Assembly (NCBI GenBank): GCA_018384055.1
Contig: JAHAZL010000048.1
Coordinates: 1 to 20,454 of the forward strand
Origin: Treponema sp.
GTDB lineage: Bacteria; Spirochaetota; Spirochaetia; Treponematales; Treponemataceae
Direction: 5' to 3'
Length of the DNA: 20,454 nucleotides
Under the pieces are notes generated by a model. It was not told the origin of the DNA, made no database searches, and was given only the letters and a program-made list of their open reading frames with translations. Positions 7,920-14,361 of this stretch are shown one piece after another. Both the position numbers and the translations under genes were made by a program. Every line of letters starts with the position of its first letter. The stretch's first letter is position 1.

Positions 7920-8253
7920 TGGAGTTCCTTTCATTTTTTAAAGACTGCAGTAAAAAATACAGTTCGCTTAAATCTGCGCGGATTTCACGGATTGCCATTA
8001 CGGCATCAAAATTTTTTTCGATGTTCTCGGCATCCTGAATAATCTGGTTTTTTGCGCCTTCAATTGTGAACTTTTTTGTATAGATTAAATATTTGAGGCG
8101 CAGGATTATTTCCAGGTCCTTTTGGGAATAGATTCTTCTACCGGACATTTCTTTCTTAGGTGTAATGCTTGGAATCACTTCTTCCCAATAGCGGAGGACA
8201 TGTGATTTTACGCCAGAGATTTTTTCAATCTGTCCGATAGAATACTGAGCCAC
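7909..8253 (-). CDS. MerR-family transcriptional regulator
   Basis: About 114 residues from a GTG start. N-terminal MerR helix-turn-helix: Y-S-I-G-Q-I-E-K, then V-L-R-Y-W-E-E, then G-R-R-I-Y-S and L-K-Y-L-I-Y, followed by a short coiled-coil-like helix. No effector domain or metal-binding cysteines are visible, so the ligand is unknown. The GTG at 8253 is chosen over the ATG at 8295 because it has AGGA 6 nt upstream, gives the expected family N-terminus, and shares one base with the der stop (TAGTG); the longer version would add 14 residues lying inside der. It ends 11 bp inside the Rsm22-like gene, so all three are tightly packed. The target is unknown; autoregulation of the operon is possible but not shown. 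Confidence 0.85.
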   Translation of the reverse strand: MAQYSIGQIEKISGVKSHVLRYWEEVIPSITPKKEMSGRRIYSQKDLEIILRLKYLIYTKKFTIEGAKNQIIQDAENIEKNFDAVMAIREIRADLSELYFLLQSLKNERNSNGK

Positions 8254-9818
8254 TATTTGTCCTGCTGGTTGCGTTTTTCTTCGCGCTTTTCCCACTTCTG
8301 ACGGCTTGCTTTCATTTCAATCTGAACCGGAATCTGGTCAAAACCCAGGTCTTCGCGGATTCTGTTCTTGAGGTATGAAACATAAGTAAGGGGCACATTG
8401 TCAGGGCGTGTTGCAAAGATGAGGAAGTTTACAGGGTTTACGCTTGTCTGGGTAATGTAGCGGATCTTGAAGTGGATTGCCTTTGTTGCTGGTGGCGGAT
8501 AATTTGCAAGCCAGTCCCTGAGGGCCATGTTGATTGCAGCAGTATCCACCTTGCGTGTAAGCTGGCTGTAGATTTCAAGGGCAGTGTTCATCAGGTTCTT
8601 AAGCCCGTCATGATTTTTTGCACTCATGGTTACGATTGGGGCCCAGTTCATCTGTCCAAACATTGTCTGAATCCAGTCCTTTGTTTCGCGGATAGCCTTG
8701 TTGCTCTGATCTTCAAGAAGATCCCATTTGTTAAGGATGAAGATAACGCCGCGGCCCCTTTCAAATGCAAGGGCAGTGATTTTCTTGTCCTGCTCGGCAA
8801 GGCCTTCCTTTGCATCGATCATGATGAAGGCAATGTCACATTCATCCAAAGTTTTGATGGCACGGTTAACGGAATAGTATTCAACATTTTCAGTAACCTT
8901 CTTCTTACGCCTGATTCCGGCTGTATCAAGAATCTGAATGTCGCGTCCATTGTAGCGGAAACTTCCTTCAACAACATCGCGGGTAGTTCCTGCGTAGTCT
9001 GAAACGATGGAAGCTTCTGTATGTGTAAGGGCATTGCTCAAAGTTGATTTTCCAACATTTGGTTTTCCGAGGATTGCAATGCGAATCGGACGGTCTTCGT
9101 CTTTGCCTTCAGTTACATTGCTGAAGTCCAGGCCTTCAACCATTTTTTTCTGAAGGGCTAAAAGTCCGTCGCCATGGCTTGCAGAAATCAATGAAATTTC
9201 CTTGAAACCAAACTGCATGTAGTTGTATGCAAGGTGTTCGTTCTTACCGCCTTCAGTTTTGTTTACGGCGGCAATGAGTTTTTCCGAGTATGGGCGGAGG
9301 CGATGAATGAGCTCTTCGTCTTCACCGGTGATTTCTGTTGCATCAAGGAGAAGAAGGATTCTGTCTGCCTTGTCGATCATCTCAATCGTCTTTTCAACTA
9401 CGAGGTCATCCATTTCGCTTTCACGGCTTTTAAAGTCGCGGGTAAGTTTGTATCCGCCAGTGTCCATAAGGTGAACCGGTTTACCGTCAAGAAAGCAGGT
9501 TCCTTCAACAGGATCACGGGTAACACCTGGAGTTGGATCTGTGATTGCGCGCTTTGTATGGGTGAGAGCATTGAAGAGTGTTGATTTTCCAACATTTGGA
9601 CGGCCTGCAATTACGATGAGAGGCAGGTTGTTGTATACCTTGTCCGGATAGAATTTATCTGTGTGAGATTTTCTCTGGCTTCTGATTTCGTCATCGGCCT
9701 TTTCTTTCGTCCCTAAAATTTTTTCCTGAGGCTGTTCGACAATTTCTTCTGTTCCTACAACAGCCTGTACCGGCTTTGGCTTTGAAAAATCTGGCTTTGC
9801 TTTCTTCTGCTTTTTCAT
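8253..9818 (-). CDS. der: Ribosome-assembly GTPase Der (EngA)
   Basis: Tandem-GTPase needed for 50S maturation. Two G domains: G-R-P-N-V-G-K-S (72-79) and G-K-P-N-V-G-K-S (251-258), with switch/G3 sequences D-T-G-G and D-T-A-G, and N-K-W-D (363-366) in domain 2. A KH-like C-terminal domain follows and the tail is lysine- and arginine-rich. 521 residues is longer than usual because of a charged, probably disordered N-terminal extension of about 65 residues. The G4 motif of domain 1 is N-K-T-E (186-189) rather than N-K-x-D. AAAGGA precedes the ATG. It starts 33 nt after the ptsI stop, so is probably in the same transcript. Confidence 0.96.
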   Translation of the reverse strand: MKKQKKAKPDFSKPKPVQAVVGTEEIVEQPQEKILGTKEKADDEIRSQRKSHTDKFYPDKVYNNLPLIVIAGRPNVGKSTLFNALTHTKRAITDPTPGVTRDPVEGTCFLDGKPVHLMDTGGYKLTRDFKSRESEMDDLVVEKTIEMIDKADRILLLLDATEITGEDEELIHRLRPYSEKLIAAVNKTEGGKNEHLAYNYMQFGFKEISLISASHGDGLLALQKKMVEGLDFSNVTEGKDEDRPIRIAILGKPNVGKSTLSNALTHTEASIVSDYAGTTRDVVEGSFRYNGRDIQILDTAGIRRKKKVTENVEYYSVNRAIKTLDECDIAFIMIDAKEGLAEQDKKITALAFERGRGVIFILNKWDLLEDQSNKAIRETKDWIQTMFGQMNWAPIVTMSAKNHDGLKNLMNTALEIYSQLTRKVDTAAINMALRDWLANYPPPATKAIHFKIRYITQTSVNPVNFLIFATRPDNVPLTYVSYLKNRIREDLGFDQIPVQIEMKASRQKWEKREEKRNQQDK

Positions 9819-9851
9819 GTTTTTCCTTTTGCTGACTTCAACTTTTCATTG

Positions 9852-11558
9852 CTACTGAACCGAACGGTTTGAAAGGTTTTCAAGTTCAGAAATCGAGAAG
9901 TGAGAAAGTGTTTCCTTTATGACAGGGATGTGGGAAGGAGCCATACTGAGGTTTCTGATACCCATTCCTGCAAGAATGATGGCACTTTCCTTGTTTCCAG
10001 CCATTTCTCCGCAAACTGAAAGTGGAAGGTTGAATTTATTTGCGTTGAAAATTGTGCTCTTGATCATTCTTAAAACTGCAAGGCTAAACTCATTGTAGAG
10101 AGGATTTACAGCCTTGTTTTCGCGATCAATTCCAAGAATGTACTGTGTAAGGTCGTTGGTACCAAGAGAAAAGAATTTGGCATGAGGAGCAAGAACATCT
10201 GCGCAAATTGCGGCGGCGGCAGTTTCAATCATGATTCCGATTGGAACATCAGGATTAAATGGTATGCCGTCTTCTTCAAGTGACGAACGGATCCCCCTTG
10301 CAATTCCAAGTGCCGTTTCAACCTGGCTAACATCTGTAATGAGGGGAAGAAGAATCCTTAAGTTTCCGTAAATGCTTGCACGGTAAAGGGCACGAAGTTG
10401 AGTTCTGAAAACTGCCGGACAGAAAAGAGACATGCGGATTGCACGAAGTCCCATGAGAGGATTTTTTTCCTGCATGTTAGGAAATTCTGCGGAATCAACA
10501 AGCTTGTCACCGCCAACATCAAGGGTTCTGATTGTAACAGGCTTTCCGTTCATTGTTTCAAGAACTTTCTTGTATGCCTGGAACTGCGCTTCTTCGCTCA
10601 TGGAATTTGAATATGCCCCGGTTTCCTTGCTTGTCTTCTGGGCTGCATCCATAAAAAGGAATTCCGTTCTGAAAAGTCCGATGCCGTCGGCACCGTTTTC
10701 AAGGGCTGTGGTTGCTTCTTCGGGAGTTCCGATGTTTGCATACAGCTTGATTTCAGTTCCGTCTTCAGTCTTACATGGAACATCCTTGTATTTTTTAAGC
10801 TGTTCCCTGTATTTCTGTTCTGCAATAATCTTTGTATTTGTACTTGTGATTGTGGCAATGTCAGGCTGAACGATTACTTCGCCAATGTTTCCGTCTACGA
10901 TTACTGTATCACCCTGACTTGCAATGTGGGCTGCGTTGTCGATGGCAACTACAACCGGGATTCCATAGCTTTTTGCAAGGATTGCAACATGGCAGGCACT
11001 GCTTCCTTCTGTAAGGGCAAGTCCTGCAATTTTTCTTTTGCTCAGGATTATTGTATCGCTTGTCTTCATTGTTCTTCCGATGATGACAGAATCATCCGGA
11101 ATCTGTTCAATGTCAAAGCTGTGGTAGTCAAGAAGAACATCGATTACACGGTTAAAGACATCTTCAATGTCCTGTGCACGTTCAGCAAGATATTCGTTGC
11201 CGCTGTTTCGGAGCATGTCTGCATAATCGGCAACTTTAAGGTTGATGGAAAATTCTATGTTAAAAAGTTCTTTGTCCATGTAGGCCTTGAGTTCTGTAAT
11301 GAAAACAGGGTCCTGGATCATCAAAAGGTAGGTTTCGAGTACGTCGTGCTGGTCCTTACTGATTTTTTCATCCTGGATATGGGAATTAAGTTCGTTCTGA
11401 ACATTCCTGCAGGCATCGGTAAAGCGTTTCCACTCAGGTTCTACTTCTTCTTGAGAAATTCTGCGTTTAGGGATGATTCGTTCCTGTTCTTCAGGAAGAA
11501 TAAAAGCATTTCCGATTCCAATACCAGGCGCTGCCGGTGAACCAAGTACAACGTTCAT
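9852..11558 (-). CDS. ptsI: PTS Enzyme I (phosphoenolpyruvate-protein phosphotransferase)
   Basis: Takes phosphate from PEP and passes it to HPr, the first step of the sugar phosphotransferase system; cytoplasmic dimer. 568 residues, standard length. The phospho-histidine is H190 in A-C-H-V-A-I; the preceding residues S-S-A-C differ from the common G-x-x-S. PEP-site motifs are intact: F-R-T-E-F (295-299), D-V-G-G-D-K (346-351), M-I-E-T (442-445), G-T-N-D-L-T-Q-Y (465-472) and the catalytic cysteine C515 in V-C-G-E-M-A-G. No ptsH or EII gene is in the window. It heads a run of four same-strand genes. No Shine-Dalgarno is present; a -10-like hexamer lies 6 nt before the ATG, suggesting a leaderless mRNA. 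Confidence 0.96.
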   Translation of the reverse strand: MNVVLGSPAAPGIGIGNAFILPEEQERIIPKRRISQEEVEPEWKRFTDACRNVQNELNSHIQDEKISKDQHDVLETYLLMIQDPVFITELKAYMDKELFNIEFSINLKVADYADMLRNSGNEYLAERAQDIEDVFNRVIDVLLDYHSFDIEQIPDDSVIIGRTMKTSDTIILSKRKIAGLALTEGSSACHVAILAKSYGIPVVVAIDNAAHIASQGDTVIVDGNIGEVIVQPDIATITSTNTKIIAEQKYREQLKKYKDVPCKTEDGTEIKLYANIGTPEEATTALENGADGIGLFRTEFLFMDAAQKTSKETGAYSNSMSEEAQFQAYKKVLETMNGKPVTIRTLDVGGDKLVDSAEFPNMQEKNPLMGLRAIRMSLFCPAVFRTQLRALYRASIYGNLRILLPLITDVSQVETALGIARGIRSSLEEDGIPFNPDVPIGIMIETAAAAICADVLAPHAKFFSLGTNDLTQYILGIDRENKAVNPLYNEFSLAVLRMIKSTIFNANKFNLPLSVCGEMAGNKESAIILAGMGIRNLSMAPSHIPVIKETLSHFSISELENLSNRSVQ

Positions 11559-11564
11559 TCTGAT

Positions 11565-11593
11565 ATAATAGTGCTAATAAAGAAAAAAAACAA
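11565..11593 (-). promoter_or_regulatory. Putative leaderless-type promoter of ptsI
   Basis: On the minus strand TTGTTT (11593-11588), 17 bp, then TATTAT (11570-11565), then only ATCAGA before the ATG. Transcription would begin at or next to the start codon. No Shine-Dalgarno-like sequence is present. Confidence 0.55.
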
Positions 11594-11632
11594 TTAGAGG
11601 AAATTTTTGGGCATGCTTAAATTGTTTCAACG

Positions 11633-11750
11633 CCGCAGTATTTGCACGCCTGCTTTAATTTTTCTCTGCGGTAAGAAGCTTAGCTCCGTGCAAGGCTTGG
11701 ATGCCGATTTCAGATGCAGATGCAAAATCATGAGCCAGCTGAAGGGCTGG
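11633..11750. other. Non-coding stretch with interleaved stems between ptsI and tex
   Basis: CCGCAG (11633-11638) pairs with CTGCGG (11666-11671), and TTGCACG (11642-11648) pairs with CGTGCAA (11687-11693). The two stems interleave, as in an H-type pseudoknot. A third hairpin CCAGC/GCTGG lies at 11735-11750. A 66-codon minus-strand reading frame (11655-11855) shows no recognisable protein. It could be a small RNA or decayed sequence; no homology can be claimed. Confidence 0.3.
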
Positions 11751-11762
11751 AGCAGGAAAAAT

Positions 11763-11860
11763 GGGGGCTGTCCAATAAGTATGAGTCATTGCCGTGCTCG
11801 ACACGGCAATCTCTTGTATTGCAATTAAATGACACTTTTTGAACTTATTGGTCATCCCCT
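11763..11860. repeat. Hairpin-rich inverted-repeat element downstream of tex; possible MITE or tex terminator
   Basis: Imperfect terminal inverted repeat: GGGGCTGTCCAATAAGT (11764-11780) against 11843-11859, with the 9-bp core CCAATAAGT perfect. Inside, a perfect 9-bp hairpin ATTGCCGTG/CACGGCAAT (11788-11796, 11802-11810) with loop CTCGA. Read on the minus strand, the outer right arm is followed by CATTTTTC, so the whole element could end tex transcription (tex stops 17 nt before it). The GGGCTGTCC end is shared with the terminator at 18934. Confidence 0.5.
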
Positions 11861-11876
11861 ATACATTTATCTTGCT

Positions 11877-14261
11877 TTATTTTTTCAACAAAGCGGCAAA
11901 TGGGTTGTAGCTGTATCCATCATCGCTGCCGTAGTTCTGGCGTTCCCTTGGCTTGCGGTCTGCCGGTTTTGCACCTGCGGCACCACTTGCTCCAGTTCCC
12001 TTCTTTACTACAACAATGCGCTTTTTGCCTGTTGAAGTTCCGCTTGAAGCTGAAGAAGAACCCTTTTCTCCTGCAAGGCGGCTTGCGGCATCGCTCTTAA
12101 GTGAAAGGCTGATCCTCTTGCGGTCCATATCAAGGTCAATGATTGTGAATTCCTTTACATCTCCAACCTTGATTACATCCATCGGATTTGAAACGAAGCT
12201 GTCGCTGAGCTCTGAAATGTGGATGAGGCCTGTTTCGTGGAGACCGATGTCTACGAAGGCTCCAAAATCAACGACGTTCTTGATCTTTCCGGTTACCTTC
12301 ATGCCAGTCTTAAGGTCTTCAAAGTTTACGACACCCTTCTGCATGATTGGAGCAGGGTAGCCGTCGCGAGGGTCGCGGTTTGGCTTTGCAAGTTCTTCTG
12401 CAATGTCGGAAACTGTTGTTTCGCCAACGCCGTATTTTTCTGCAAGCTGCTTCTTGAGTTCTGCAGTTATCTTTTCATTTTTCTGAACCAAAGGAAGGAT
12501 TTCCTTTGCAACAGGATAGTTTTCAGGGTGAACCCAGGTGTTGTCCAATGGTTCTGCACTTTCTGCAATCTTAAGGAATCCGGCGCACTGCTCGAATGCC
12601 TTTGGACCAAGTCCAGGCACCTTGCGGAGGTCTTCGCGGCTTGTAATTTTTCCGTTGGCATCGCGGTAGGCAACGATTTTCTTTGCAAGGGAGCTGTTGA
12701 TTCCTGAAACATATTTGAGAAGGTAAGCAGATGCTGTGTTGAGGTTAACGCCTACATTGTTTACAACGGATTCAACAACTTCATCCAGCTTGTCCGAAAG
12801 CTTCTTCTGGTTTACGTCGTGCTGGTAAAGTCCTACACCTATGGCCTTTGGATCAATCTTAACGAGTTCTGCAAGAGGATCCTGAAGGCGGCGGCCCATG
12901 GAAATTGCACCGCGGATTGTAAGGTCAAGTTCCGGGAATTCTTCGCGGGCAACATCGGATGCGGAATAAACTGAAGCTCCTGATTCGTCTACGACTGTAA
13001 ATACAACATCGCTGTCCTTGTAGTTTTCGCTGATAACCTTTGTTACGATTGCCTGGACTTCCTGGCTTCCTGTTCCGTTGCCGACTGCAACAACCTGAAT
13101 GTCGTACTTGTCGATGGCATTGTTGATCTGATTGTAGCTGTCCTGTGGGTCCGTTACCTGGAAGAACTTAAAGTAGCCAAGATATTTTCCTGTTTCATCG
13201 AGGGCCGCACACTTTGTACCTGTACGGATACCAGGGTCGATTCCAAGGACGCGGCTTCCCTTGATTGGCTGTGTCATCAGGAGGTTCTTCAGGTTTTCGC
13301 TGAAGATTCCGATTCCGTGCTCGTCGGCTTCGTCAAATTCATCGCTGCGGATTTCACGGATAACGGCCGGGCTCAATGAGCGGACGATACCGTCTTCGAT
13401 TGCTTCGCCCATGGCCTTGTTGTTGAGCTTGAATTTCTTCTGGATGAGCTTGATTGCTGAATCAACGTCAACATCGATGGTAACTTCAAGGGCTCCTTCT
13501 TTTTCTGCGCGGTTGATGGCAAGGATTCTGTGAGGCTTAACCTGTTTGAGCGGTTCAGAATAATCCCAGTACATCTTGTATGTAGATTCACGCTCTGCTT
13601 TTTCTGGATCAACTCCTTCCGGAACGATCCCCTTTGTAACCATTGTGCCTGTAGCCATATAGTGATCGTGGAGGGCTTCGCGGTTTGCGCTGTCCTGAGA
13701 AATGCGTTCTGCAACAATGTCTTTTGCCCCTGCGATTGCATCTTCTGCAGATTCAACATTGAGGGAAGCATCTTCGTTGCCTGTCTTTACGAATTCTGCT
13801 GCCTTTGCAAGGAGGGCTGCGTCATCAAGTTCGTACATGGCATCTGCAAGGGCTTCAAGTCCCTTTTCAATGGCAACCATTCCGCGTGTCTTCTTCTTTT
13901 TCTTGAATGGTGCATAGAGGTCTTCAAGTTCTGCAAGGGTTTTTGCCGACATGAATGCGTTGTATAAAGTTTCCGTAAGTTTTCCCTGTTCAAAAACCTT
14001 GCGGACATTGGCAAGTCGGGTTTCTTCAAGATTTTTGTAAGCATTGAAAAGATGATCGCTTTCGCGAACCAGAAGTTCATCCAGGGAACCGTGCTTTTCC
14101 TTGCGGTAACGGGCAATGAAAGGAATGGTACAGCCTTCCTGAACAAGGCTGATGACTGCGCTAACCTGAGGAACACGGATGTTGAGTTCCTCAGCAACTT
14201 TTTTCATGATTTCCACTTCATTGATCTGAAGGGCGTCAATTGTTTCTTGTGTAAATTCCAT
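11877..14261 (-). CDS. tex: Tex-family RNA-binding transcription accessory protein
   Basis: About 794 residues, the usual Tex length. Order of domains: helical N-terminal domain with I-P-F-I-A-R-Y-R-K-E (46-55), YqgF/RNase H-like domain with V-L-G-I-D-P-G-I-R-T-G (338-348), helix-hairpin-helix region (about 505-565), and an S1 RNA-binding domain (about 651-722) with F-G-A-F-V-D-I-G and G-L-I-H-I-S-E-L. A serine-rich, basic tail of about 70 residues ends the protein. Start at 14261 (M-E-F-T-Q-E) fits the family; the 98 codons further upstream are unrelated and cross into the divergent patatin gene. No Shine-Dalgarno: a TAAAAT box lies 7 nt before the ATG. Known roles in other bacteria are in transcription and RNA handling under stress; the precise role here is inferred. 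Confidence 0.95.
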   Translation of the reverse strand: MEFTQETIDALQINEVEIMKKVAEELNIRVPQVSAVISLVQEGCTIPFIARYRKEKHGSLDELLVRESDHLFNAYKNLEETRLANVRKVFEQGKLTETLYNAFMSAKTLAELEDLYAPFKKKKKTRGMVAIEKGLEALADAMYELDDAALLAKAAEFVKTGNEDASLNVESAEDAIAGAKDIVAERISQDSANREALHDHYMATGTMVTKGIVPEGVDPEKAERESTYKMYWDYSEPLKQVKPHRILAINRAEKEGALEVTIDVDVDSAIKLIQKKFKLNNKAMGEAIEDGIVRSLSPAVIREIRSDEFDEADEHGIGIFSENLKNLLMTQPIKGSRVLGIDPGIRTGTKCAALDETGKYLGYFKFFQVTDPQDSYNQINNAIDKYDIQVVAVGNGTGSQEVQAIVTKVISENYKDSDVVFTVVDESGASVYSASDVAREEFPELDLTIRGAISMGRRLQDPLAELVKIDPKAIGVGLYQHDVNQKKLSDKLDEVVESVVNNVGVNLNTASAYLLKYVSGINSSLAKKIVAYRDANGKITSREDLRKVPGLGPKAFEQCAGFLKIAESAEPLDNTWVHPENYPVAKEILPLVQKNEKITAELKKQLAEKYGVGETTVSDIAEELAKPNRDPRDGYPAPIMQKGVVNFEDLKTGMKVTGKIKNVVDFGAFVDIGLHETGLIHISELSDSFVSNPMDVIKVGDVKEFTIIDLDMDRKRISLSLKSDAASRLAGEKGSSSASSGTSTGKKRIVVVKKGTGASGAAGAKPADRKPRERQNYGSDDGYSYNPFAALLKK

Positions 14262-14268
14262 AGGTGTA

Positions 14269-14297
14269 ATTTTATGGAAAAAACTTGGGCTCGTAAA
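14269..14297 (-). promoter_or_regulatory. Putative leaderless-type promoter of tex
   Basis: On the minus strand TTTACG (14297-14292), 17 bp, TAAAAT (14274-14269), then TACACCT and the ATG. No Shine-Dalgarno is visible. Confidence 0.5.
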
Positions 14298-14325
14298 GAA
14301 TGCCGGGGTCTTGACAAAGGAAAAA

Positions 14326-14354
14326 AAGACACGAATTTTAATTTGTGTTATATT
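14326..14354 (+). promoter_or_regulatory. Putative leaderless-type promoter of the patatin-barrel gene
   Basis: AAGACA (14326-14331), 17 bp, TATATT (14349-14354), then ACCATCA and the ATG at 14362. No Shine-Dalgarno is visible. A perfect TTGACA at 14311-14316 lies 32 bp from this -10 and has no good partner at 16-18 bp. Confidence 0.5.
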
Positions 14355-14361
14355 ACCATCA

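Noticed and set aside
11655..11855. A 66-codon minus-strand frame between ptsI and tex
   Set aside because: No recognisable motif or Shine-Dalgarno, and it overlaps the inverted-repeat element; treated as non-coding.
14311..14316. Perfect TTGACA upstream of the patatin gene as its -35
   Set aside because: It is 32 bp from the good -10 (TATATT), and no acceptable -10 lies 16-18 bp downstream. AAGACA at 14326 has the right spacing instead.
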